23,086 nt of DNA from a virus. The position numbers were made by a program, and so were the translations under genes. Under the pieces are notes generated by a model. That model saw only the letters and a list, made by a program, of their open reading frames with translations. It made no database searches and had not been told where the DNA came from. Shown here in pieces: positions 16,101 to 23,086 of the stretch (the first letter of the stretch is position 1; every line of letters starts with the position of its first letter). Where the stretch lies: the IMG/VR virus record IMGVR_UViG_3300047354_000512, positions 1 through 23,086 of that record, one strand, 5' to 3'.

Positions 16101-16110
16101 TATTATTTAT
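16101..16110 (-). promoter_or_regulatory. Late-promoter-like ATAAATAATA upstream of the fibre/protease pair
   Basis: The coding strand of the 40-nt spacer reads GATAAATAATA, identical over ten bases to the motifs at 3861-3870 and 12225-12234, 28 nt upstream of the fibre ATG. It marks the likely start of the fibre/protease transcription unit. Confidence 0.55.
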
Positions 16111-16112
16111 CT

Positions 16113-16943
16113 CTAGTATGATATATCGTAATCGTTCTCTAAATACTTTTCAAGTAATCTAAACATATCCGTAGATACTGTATGAGCAACATTATCATTT
16201 AAGAAAATTGTATTACCGTAATCTACTAATGTACTTGCCGACCCGTAAGCCGAACCACTTAATAAATTACCATTATATCCTTGTGATTTTGCAAATGCAA
16301 GTGCACTGTTTGGCGCACTTAGGAATGTTTGTCCTACAAAGTTTCCACCAGTGTATGGAACCGTTGTATCAAGTCTTCCGTTTAAATGTAAAATCTTTCT
16401 TTGTGGTAATGATGTAACTAATGTATCATATCCATCATTTGAATATGCATTACCTGTTTGTTCGTGATTAGATGGATAATAGAATTGACCACCTCTGTAT
16501 TGGTCATTTGTTGTCTGTGATATAATACATGCAATTGTATCAACACCAGTATCTTCAATTTCTACTGCTGCTCTCAATGCAAGTCCACCACCATTACTTA
16601 TTCCTATAATACGAATCTTAGTTTCATCAACATTTTGGAATAGTTTTAAATTGGTTATGAGTTCTTCGAGCATCTCAATATCAGGTCCATTACTACCTTC
16701 GTTAGAAATATTCCAACTGTTAGCGTAACCTTGTACACCAACTAATATATGTCCTTGTAATTCATTTCCAAACTGTGTTACCATTGCAGCACCATTACCA
16801 CCATTACCATGTAATAATATTGCTGTTGGATAAGGTGCACTTCCTGTTGAAGGCATTCCAATTGTTACTTCATAATCGTGGAATCCTTGACTCCAATTTT
16901 TAGTAATTGTAAGGTCAGATGATTCGCTTAAGTTTGCACCACC
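16113..16943 (-). other. Esterase domain (LpqC/PHB depolymerase-like) of the gp7-like protein
   Basis: This segment codes for residues about 770-1045. The triad Ser885-Asp961-His1023 and the oxyanion HGNGG loop are all present, so the enzyme looks active. Enzymes of this class cut ester bonds such as acetyl or feruloyl groups on polysaccharides or polyester chains. In a baseplate the natural guess is deacetylation or opening of host surface glycans, which is inference. Confidence 0.75.
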
Positions 16944-19250
16944 TGTACCACCAGGTGTATGGTCTGCTGTAACATAAGTACTGTCTACTGAGAAGTTCGT
17001 AACTGATGCTCTTAAATCTGCAATGTCTGCAACATCAAGCGGTGAGCCTGAGCCTTCGTCGTTGAATAACCTAATGAATCTTTGTTTAGTTTTTCCTGTA
17101 TTACCATATTTGTAAATAAAGTCACCAAACATTTTAGAACCAGCAAGGTGAACATTTTCTTTTAGTAATTTTTCGTATTGACTTTTATCTAGAGTTGATT
17201 TAATTTGATATGAATACTCTTGGTAAAAATCACTGTCTTGTATTCTCATACCTGAATTATAGTAAGTATCAATTGCAGCACTGTTTGCAGCTTGAGTTAC
17301 GTAACCATTAATATGAGATGAATAATCTTTCCAATAACCTTTATTTTTTCCTTGCTCTTGTGCTTCAATTGTTCCACTTGCTAAAACTATACTCGTGTCA
17401 ATAGGGTCTCGTAATGTACCTGTGTCACCATTAACATAAGAGAATCCAGAATTATTAATTGCAACTTTATTAATATAACCTGTTTCAAAATCTGCACGAG
17501 CATTAATAATTGCATTATCACCATAGAAGCGACTTGAGTAATCTGTACTAGCACCAGCAATAGTAAATACATCATTGTTAGAACGAATAATGTTGTTTAT
17601 ACCAGTAAATCCATTCCAAGAGTTTGGTAGTATATAAAGTAATCCTTGTACACTATCTATTCTGAGTATACTAGCAGTAGCTAATGTAGTTTCTTCAGTA
17701 ATACTTTCGTTAACATTAAATAATGCAGCATCTTGTATATTAGATAATCTTATTACTTGACCGCGTTTTTCAAATTTAGTAATTAAATCATCTTTTGCTC
17801 TTGCAAAAATTTCAAAGCCATAATTAGAACCAGGGTTAACATTTTCAAATAAATCTAATTTACCAATTTCAATACCTGATGTATCAAATGCATCTGCAAG
17901 AACAGTAGAAAGTGTAACTGGAGAAGCAGTACCTGACATAGGAGTTATTGCTCCATAATCAGCTGCATCAAGCGCAATACCTAAATAAGGTTGAATCGGG
18001 TCTGTAATGAGATTAACTGTTTCTGTATCTGAAATAACAGCATAAACATCCGTATTAGCATCAGGTGGATTACCCTCTGGGTATAAAACAGCTGGTAATT
18101 GAACGGGTGATGAATTGTTAAACGGTGATACACCAATTTGTATGCCATTTGCTTTTAAATCAATATTAGGATTTCTGTCTACAGTTAAAATTGGTCTTGC
18201 ATGGTCAAATGTACCGGTTGTCATTTTAACACCGATATTATAATCACTTTGACCTAAAACATAACCTTCGTTTCCATCTGCATCTTCAAGCCTTTCGTAT
18301 AATTCAAATTGTACTTCGTTTGAAGGGTCTGTATTAATTGCTTGATTGGAAACTAATAAACTAGTATTTGCAACTGAATAACCGTAACCGCCATTAATAT
18401 AATTATATGTAGCAACTGCATTGACCGCGTTGGTTACATCTGTAACTATACCTTCACCACCGTCACCTTCAAAGCTGTCGGGTTGTATTTTAACTGAGTC
18501 ACCAATTTTCTTATTTGCTAATCTTGGTAATGTATCGTCAACAATAAATTCACTAAGAGAACCACCAACCTCACCAAAATCTATAGATTCTTTAGAAATG
18601 TTAGTATAAATTCTGTCGTATTTTAAGAAAGTACCTTGGACATTATCAATGTAAATAATAGGAGTATATCTACCATTAATTAACATTGAATTAATTTTAG
18701 CTACAGAAGCTTTTGCTTGACTAACACTACCTGTTATAACACGAGAAATTAAATCTGCATAAGTGTATTGAATACTTGTTGTATCACTTAAAAATAAATT
18801 ATCGTTGGGAAGCATCTGTAGGAAATTACCTTCTTTCCATTCAGAGTTTGAAGCTTTTAACATTCTATTAGAAGGATAAACTATTTCAATATCATATTCT
18901 TTATAGAATGTTGCAAAGAATAACTCAATACCAGCCTTAGTACCTTTTCTGCGATAAAGGTCTAATATATTTTTAACAAGGAATGGTACAATAGATTCTT
19001 TAAGTTCAAGGTCAACTAAATATTTGTTCTTGTAAAATATAAGTAAAGATTTAATTGTTGTATCAACATCTTTATATTCAAAGAAACGCCTTGAAACATA
19101 AGTAGATTGATTTGTTGCTGTTTCCATCCACTTATAATAGTCGCGAGCTAGCTGAACAAGTTCTGGTCCATCTTCACGATAGATTGCAGGAAATTGCTGA
19201 TTGATAAAAAAGCTTATACTTTTTTCTATCTGCGAATAATCTTCAGCCAT
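16113..19250 (-). CDS. 7: gp7-like baseplate wedge protein fused to a C-terminal esterase-type alpha/beta hydrolase
   Basis: A 1045-residue protein. The N-terminal 1-130 (FPAIYREDGPELVQLARDYYKW, then LYRRKGTKAGIELFFATFYKEYDIEI) matches the C-terminal half of T4 gp7, which has a similar arrangement ending FYSTKGIEASYKFLFKVLYNEEVEIEIE. The later QIKSTLDKSQYEKLLKENVHLAGSKMFGDF (about 682-711) matches the gp7 segment that follows. Gp7 starts wedge assembly and binds gp6, gp8 and gp10. From about residue 785 a complete hydrolase domain follows: LLHGNGGNG (oxyanion loop, His814), SWNIS and GPDIEML, VDETKIRIIGISNGGG (nucleophile Ser885), LNGRLDTTVP (Asp961) and DNVAHTV (His1023). This order and the WN/D/GxSNGG signature are those of PHB depolymerase/feruloyl esterase-like enzymes. 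AGGA at 19261-19264 supports the start. The gene has gp6 20 nt upstream. Confidence 0.83.
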   Translation of the reverse strand: MAEDYSQIEKSISFFINQQFPAIYREDGPELVQLARDYYKWMETATNQSTYVSRRFFEYKDVDTTIKSLLIFYKNKYLVDLELKESIVPFLVKNILDLYRRKGTKAGIELFFATFYKEYDIEIVYPSNRMLKASNSEWKEGNFLQMLPNDNLFLSDTTSIQYTYADLISRVITGSVSQAKASVAKINSMLINGRYTPIIYIDNVQGTFLKYDRIYTNISKESIDFGEVGGSLSEFIVDDTLPRLANKKIGDSVKIQPDSFEGDGGEGIVTDVTNAVNAVATYNYINGGYGYSVANTSLLVSNQAINTDPSNEVQFELYERLEDADGNEGYVLGQSDYNIGVKMTTGTFDHARPILTVDRNPNIDLKANGIQIGVSPFNNSSPVQLPAVLYPEGNPPDANTDVYAVISDTETVNLITDPIQPYLGIALDAADYGAITPMSGTASPVTLSTVLADAFDTSGIEIGKLDLFENVNPGSNYGFEIFARAKDDLITKFEKRGQVIRLSNIQDAALFNVNESITEETTLATASILRIDSVQGLLYILPNSWNGFTGINNIIRSNNDVFTIAGASTDYSSRFYGDNAIINARADFETGYINKVAINNSGFSYVNGDTGTLRDPIDTSIVLASGTIEAQEQGKNKGYWKDYSSHINGYVTQAANSAAIDTYYNSGMRIQDSDFYQEYSYQIKSTLDKSQYEKLLKENVHLAGSKMFGDFIYKYGNTGKTKQRFIRLFNDEGSGSPLDVADIADLRASVTNFSVDSTYVTADHTPGGTGGANLSESSDLTITKNWSQGFHDYEVTIGMPSTGSAPYPTAILLHGNGGNGAAMVTQFGNELQGHILVGVQGYANSWNISNEGSNGPDIEMLEELITNLKLFQNVDETKIRIIGISNGGGLALRAAVEIEDTGVDTIACIISQTTNDQYRGGQFYYPSNHEQTGNAYSNDGYDTLVTSLPQRKILHLNGRLDTTVPYTGGNFVGQTFLSAPNSALAFAKSQGYNGNLLSGSAYGSASTLVDYGNTIFLNDNVAHTVSTDMFRLLEKYLENDYDISY

Positions 19251-19270
19251 TTTATATTATTCCTATTATA

Positions 19271-21145
19271 TTAATAACTATTACTATTTGTTGAACTTGT
19301 TAGTGTGCCAATAGCTGCTGACGATGTAGTTGTTCCAGCAACTGGTTTTTCATCAAGTATCATATTAACTTGTACATCTTCATCTCTAATTATAAACACA
19401 CGCCCTTGAGCAGCTTTAATAGTATTTTCTTTTGGTCTTACCATAATTTTAACTGAGCTTCCGTCGAATGCTTCAACAAGAACTGTATTTAAAGTTATTA
19501 AACCTTTTGTATAATCTATTGTTCCTACTTTAGGTTTAAATACTGATGGATTTGTTATGTCATCTACAATAAACATAAGATTACCTAAACCATCATCTTG
19601 TAAATAAACACAAGTACCATCTATATCAAATGGTGTACTCTTAACAGCAGGTTTATATTCTTTAAATCCTGTTGCTTCTCTAAATGGATAAGGTTTAACT
19701 AATTCTGTTTCAAATCTAAATATCGGTGTTTCTCTAATATTAATTTGTGGGCTCCAATCAATGATTGGCATAAGAGTTAATCCAGTACTTAATACTGCTG
19801 TATCGACACTGTCAAGTTGTGCAGCAAGTTTACTGCCTCTTAATTTTGTATTAAAATCTTCTAGAGTTGTAGATGAATAATTACTTATTTGGCTTCTTAC
19901 TAATGCTTCAATTTCGTCTTTTGATTTTTCTGTACTCTTATTAGTATATACAATATCAGCAATAACATCTGCATATATAAATTTGGTCTGTACAAATATT
20001 GGTTCAATACCTAATGGACTCTTTTCTGCTAAATAATTAATATAAGTATTTGCAAGTGTTGAACTAATTAATGTTGTTTCTGCATCTAAATAAACCGATA
20101 TAGCAACTCGACCAAATTGAGGTGGGTCTAATTCTTCACCACCATAAGCACTTACTGCTGTAATATCTGGGAATGCTTGTTGTAATAATACTTCGTAATC
20201 TTTTGTTGTTACTGCACGTTCTTGTACTGCTAATGACTTAGGAGCAAAATATCTAATAGATTCCATACTCTCACGCTCTAAACCACCTGCTGCAGCTGTA
20301 AGTGTTGTTATTGCAATAGTAGCTCCTTCAATAAAACTTGCACTAAATGCTGAAGCACCATTTGCTAATTCACCTGAACAAATTCTATATCTTACTCTTA
20401 CATCCTCAAACTCTTCTGGCTGTAAACCAAATTCGTTTTTACCAAAATAAACTGCATATCTGTTATCTAAATAAGGCTCTAAATAAAATACTTTATCGTC
20501 AGGTTTAACACCATATATTGTATTAGCACGAGTAAATACATTACGGTCTTCCGTTTCTTCTGCATCAACAAATACCACAACAGAGTCTGTATCAACTTCA
20601 TCGTTTGTTAATTGAACACGAAGTACTCCGTCACCATCAACAATAAATCCTTCTCTTTGGAATGATGCTAACATTGACCCTTCAAATATGTCAATGCTGT
20701 CAGCAGTATAAACGCTAGGTGCAGTTCGTCTTGCAACATATGTTTGATTAGTTACAAATGTAAATAACTCACCTTGATAGTTTGCTGTAAACGTAGAATA
20801 TTGTGGAATAACAACTGTACTATCTGTTGCGTTTTCATCTGTAATAGTAACACGAACTGTTGCTTTAGCAGATTTACGCGAACGAGGAATATAGTTTAAT
20901 TCTTTTGCATGAGAAACGATTGAGTTCTTTAGGACGGCCGAGTCTAAAAACATCTCATTCATTGTCATGTTTGTATAGAAATTATTTTGGAAAGTATTAA
21001 ATGATAGTACATCTAGTAATGCACTCATGTTACTACCTTCAAAGTTATAATCTTTAAATTGAGTCTGCGTTTGCAGATATGTTTTTAACTGGTTTTTTAT
21101 CGAATCAAAATCGAGTTCTGTAATTGGGGTTTTTGGATTGGCCAT
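19271..21145 (-). CDS. 6: Baseplate wedge subunit gp6
   Basis: A 624-residue protein, close to the 660 of T4 gp6. The N-terminal region (FDSIKNQLKTYLQTQTQFKDYNFEGSNMSALLDVLSFNTFQNNFYTNMTMNEMFLDSAVLKNSI, about residues 13-75) is the diagnostic gp6 helical start, followed by RSRKSAKATVRVTI. The middle matches the baseplate J-like family shared by gp6 and phage P2 gpJ: ERAVTTKDYEVLLQQAFPDI and VYLDAETTLISSTL. Gp6 forms the ring that joins six wedges around the hub and changes conformation on contraction. AAAGGA at 21155-21160 lies 9 nt upstream of the ATG. The start is one base past the gp25 stop, so the two are coupled; gp25 and gp6 contact each other in the particle. Confidence 0.93.
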   Translation of the reverse strand: MANPKTPITELDFDSIKNQLKTYLQTQTQFKDYNFEGSNMSALLDVLSFNTFQNNFYTNMTMNEMFLDSAVLKNSIVSHAKELNYIPRSRKSAKATVRVTITDENATDSTVVIPQYSTFTANYQGELFTFVTNQTYVARRTAPSVYTADSIDIFEGSMLASFQREGFIVDGDGVLRVQLTNDEVDTDSVVVFVDAEETEDRNVFTRANTIYGVKPDDKVFYLEPYLDNRYAVYFGKNEFGLQPEEFEDVRVRYRICSGELANGASAFSASFIEGATIAITTLTAAAGGLERESMESIRYFAPKSLAVQERAVTTKDYEVLLQQAFPDITAVSAYGGEELDPPQFGRVAISVYLDAETTLISSTLANTYINYLAEKSPLGIEPIFVQTKFIYADVIADIVYTNKSTEKSKDEIEALVRSQISNYSSTTLEDFNTKLRGSKLAAQLDSVDTAVLSTGLTLMPIIDWSPQINIRETPIFRFETELVKPYPFREATGFKEYKPAVKSTPFDIDGTCVYLQDDGLGNLMFIVDDITNPSVFKPKVGTIDYTKGLITLNTVLVEAFDGSSVKIMVRPKENTIKAAQGRVFIIRDEDVQVNMILDEKPVAGTTTSSAAIGTLTSSTNSNSY

Positions 21146-21146
21146 C

Positions 21147-21563
21147 TTATCTTATCCTTTCTAAAATTAAATCAAGAGTAATTGGTTTGTCAACATTCCT
21201 GATATAAAACTGTATGAATACATTTACTGTGTTATCGTCATAACTACTCGAAGCAGTAACGTTAATTAATTCTGCTCGAGATTCAAACGTGTTTATTGTA
21301 TCTCTACATCTTGTTTCAATAACTTTTAAAACACCAGGCGTAATGTTTTCAAATAATAATCCTTTAATACCACCACCAACATAGGGTTGCATTAATCTTT
21401 CACCTGGGTCTGTTAAAATTAAATTTTTAATACTTTGTTTTACTGCGTCTTCGTCTTTTAATAAAGCAATATCTTTTGAAATAGGACTAATGCGCAAATC
21501 CTTATGGAAATCGCTATATAAATTCGGCTTCTTAGTAATCGGCGTTTTTATATTAATTGTCAT
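21147..21563 (-). CDS. 25: Baseplate wedge subunit gp25
   Basis: A 138-residue protein, near the 132 of T4 gp25. It has the GPW/gp25 layout: YSDFHKDLRISPISKDIALLKDEDAVKQSIKNLILTDPGERLMQPYVGGGI, where DPGER and P-GGG are the conserved family motif, then a C-terminal strand domain ending TLDLILERIR. Gp25 anchors the sheath to the wedge and starts sheath polymerisation. Its ATG overlaps the stop of the preceding gene (ATGA), and the ribosome site is weak, both consistent with coupled translation from upstream. Confidence 0.93.
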   Translation of the reverse strand: MTINIKTPITKKPNLYSDFHKDLRISPISKDIALLKDEDAVKQSIKNLILTDPGERLMQPYVGGGIKGLLFENITPGVLKVIETRCRDTINTFESRAELINVTASSSYDDNTVNVFIQFYIRNVDKPITLDLILERIR

Positions 21564-23086
21564 CTTGCTATTTCTCTAGTATCTAAATGAATATGTTTAT
21601 CGTAAATTACAACACCTAAAAATCCAGATTTCTGCGCGTTTTTAACAAACAATTCAATCCAGTCTTCAGTAAAGTTTGCTCCTATTCCTCTTTCTGCTTC
21701 TGGAACATCGTTAAAAGCAGATTCAAATGCAGGGTCCCTTTTAATATCTATAACAAGTCCACTAAGGTGAGGATTATCATTTTCCTTTTTTAGTATTTCT
21801 TGATTATATTTTTGGCTTACCCAACCATTTGTTATAACCATTGTATTACCATAAATTGATTGTAATCTTTTAAGATATACTTTAATATCTAAATCAATAT
21901 GTGTATATGCAGGAAGTCCAACACCTTTTTCTTCATCAAATACATCACCTTCAAATTTAAATATTTCGCCGCCTTTCATCACAGCCATACACTTAGGTAA
22001 ATCTCTATAATCTTGTGCAGTAATTGGTTCTACATCAACACGTTCGTAATCAGTAACTGATTGAGGAACATTATTCGCATTTCCTTCATTCCATAACCTA
22101 TTTAGGCTATTTATGTCGCCTTGCCTTCTTTCTTTTGAAAATCTTATTGCACCATTACGAATAGCAGTAGATGTGTTTTGATTACCAATAGCTTGTAATC
22201 TTTTAATAACTCTTTGATATCTATTTCCATAATCATCTAATGGATTCTTAATTTCATTAATTAGTGCTTCAACATTACTTGCAAGTGCACAAAAACGTGC
22301 AACTAAAAATTGCATAGTTGCTAAATCCATATTTTCAAATAAACTAAAAGCATAATCCATAAATCCTTTTAATTTATCTTTAACTTTTTTCTCTTGCTCT
22401 TCTGTTAACTCATTACACATACGCTCTTTTTGAGTCATTATATACTTTGTATGATGTTTGTCAATATCAGTAACTAAATCTCCTATTTGGTCAAGGATAT
22501 CAAAATTATCAATTGCAGCTCTTATTTTTTCATATATTTTAATAACAGAGTCGATAATCTTTTTCTGTATCTCTTCCATTAATTTTTCAACAACTTCTTG
22601 TTGTATTATTTCAAGTGGAGTTCTACCTTCGTATCTGCCTGTTTTTGCAAATATTAATATTGTATTATATACTGCATTGATATCATTAATAAGCCCATCG
22701 ACTTCACCAATTAAATCATAGAATGCATCTATCTGATTAAATAGATTATTCATGCTATTACAGAAACCACCTAATATACTTTCAAAGATATCACCAGCGT
22801 AATATTTTTCTAAGTCACCGAGTAATTTATCAGGTACTTGGTTTTGTAATCCATTAGGCGAATAATTAAATGACTCCATAAAGTCAGCCATTTCAAGATT
22901 GGAAATATTACCTCTATTAAATCTATTATTTAACGATGGATAATCGTTTGTATTATTAAGTCTAAATGGTCCGTTAATATAAACAAGGCTTTCTCCATAA
23001 GAATCACCAAACTTATTAACCATGTTTTGTATTGGATTACTGTTAGTTTCTGCTATAATATTATCAGCAAGTTCTTTTGCAAAAAC
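21560..23086 (-). CDS. Baseplate/virion protein with C-terminal M15-like zinc peptidase motif (5' end outside window)
   Basis: The reading frame stays open from the ATG at 23023 to the window edge (21 more codons, VFAKELADNIIAETNSNPIQ...), and no Shine-Dalgarno sequence precedes 23023, so I take the real start to lie upstream and treat the gene as 5'-partial. Residues are numbered from 23023. Residues about 1-330 are largely helical with coiled-coil-like stretches (QQEVVEKLMEEIQKKIIDSV) and resemble structural adaptor regions. The C-terminal ~110 residues carry NPHLSGLVID (His419, Asp426) and DKHIHLDTRE (His479, Asp481), matching the HxxGxxxD and HxD motifs of M15-type L,D/D,D-peptidases. These would cut peptidoglycan stem peptides and give the baseplate a wall-degrading function like that of T4 gp5 lysozyme, which I do not see here. 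The stop overlaps gp25 by ATGA. Confidence 0.7.
   Translation of the reverse strand, partial: VFAKELADNIIAETNSNPIQNMVNKFGDSYGESLVYINGPFRLNNTNDYPSLNNRFNRGNISNLEMADFMESFNYSPNGLQNQVPDKLLGDLEKYYAGDIFESILGGFCNSMNNLFNQIDAFYDLIGEVDGLINDINAVYNTILIFAKTGRYEGRTPLEIIQQEVVEKLMEEIQKKIIDSVIKIYEKIRAAIDNFDILDQIGDLVTDIDKHHTKYIMTQKERMCNELTEEQEKKVKDKLKGFMDYAFSLFENMDLATMQFLVARFCALASNVEALINEIKNPLDDYGNRYQRVIKRLQAIGNQNTSTAIRNGAIRFSKERRQGDINSLNRLWNEGNANNVPQSVTDYERVDVEPITAQDYRDLPKCMAVMKGGEIFKFEGDVFDEEKGVGLPAYTHIDLDIKVYLKRLQSIYGNTMVITNGWVSQKYNQEILKKENDNPHLSGLVIDIKRDPAFESAFNDVPEAERGIGANFTEDWIELFVKNAQKSGFLGVVIYDKHIHLDTREIAR

Noticed and set aside
16073-16112. Possible rho-independent terminator after the gp7-like gene
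   Set aside because: The AT-rich spacer has only a weak, broken inverted repeat and no GC stem followed by a T run in the coding direction.
16113-19250. Frameshift or gene fusion artefact between gp7 core and esterase
   Set aside because: The frame is continuous through the junction at about residues 740-785, with a natural Gly/Thr-rich linker (TPGGTGGANLSE) and no internal start with a ribosome site that I could see.
22458-22721. Plus-strand hydrophobic frame that could be read as a small membrane protein
   Set aside because: It is antisense to the helical part of the M15-like gene; hydrophobic runs arise from complementing Lys/Asp/Ile/Asn-rich codons.

Overview
The window is a stretch of the late structural region of a T4-like tailed phage (myovirus), most likely marine. 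The evidence is an all-minus-strand, AT-rich, tightly packed block in which the T4 baseplate wedge genes appear in order (gp25, gp6, gp7-like, gp8-like), interleaved with proteins typical of marine T4-like phages: a DUF4815-type giant structural protein, fibres with NDGTGDPLR-type N-termini, and an S74-chaperone tail spike. The host cannot be read from the sequence. Two copies of the cyanobacterial HIP1 octamer GCGATCGC are only a weak hint.

Read in the direction of transcription (high to low coordinates), the layout is as follows. (1) 23086-21560: baseplate or virion protein with a C-terminal M15-like zinc peptidase motif; its 5' end lies outside the window. (2) 21563-21147 gp25 and 21145-19271 gp6, translationally coupled. 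(3) 19250-16113: gp7-like wedge protein carrying a full alpha/beta-hydrolase (PHB-depolymerase/feruloyl-esterase type) domain at its C-terminus. (4) 16072-14510: fibre-like protein with two HxH modules. (5) 14504-12243: subtilisin-like protease with a cupredoxin domain inserted in it, carrying an amicyanin-spaced type-1 copper ligand set. (6) 12203-10551: gp8-like wedge protein. (7) 10537-5174: 1787-residue DUF4815-like structural protein. (8) 5163-4978: 61-residue coiled-coil protein. (9) 4978-3893: tail spike/fibre with S74 autoprocessing chaperone. (10) 3838 to beyond position 1: a very large fibre with about 60 degenerate pentapeptide units, a pectin-lyase-like segment and C-terminal beta repeats; its 3' end lies outside the window.

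Spacers are mostly 20 nt or less or overlapping, except three of 39-54 nt. Each of those three contains the identical 10-mer ATAAATAATA on the coding strand, resembling the T4 late promoter TATAAATA. They lie upstream of the fibre/protease pair, of gp8, and of the last giant fibre, so they appear to split the region into transcription units.

The unusual theme is the number of enzymatic or metal-binding modules built into the baseplate and fibre region: an M15-like peptidase, an esterase fused to gp7, a protease-cupredoxin chimera, HxH fibre modules and an S74 self-cleaving chaperone. Together they look like an adsorption apparatus that modifies the host surface. The fibre plus protease pair sits between the gp7 and gp8 genes, which are adjacent in T4, and looks like an accessory cassette. 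No RNA genes, insertion sequences, CRISPR arrays or gene-free stretches over 60 nt were seen.
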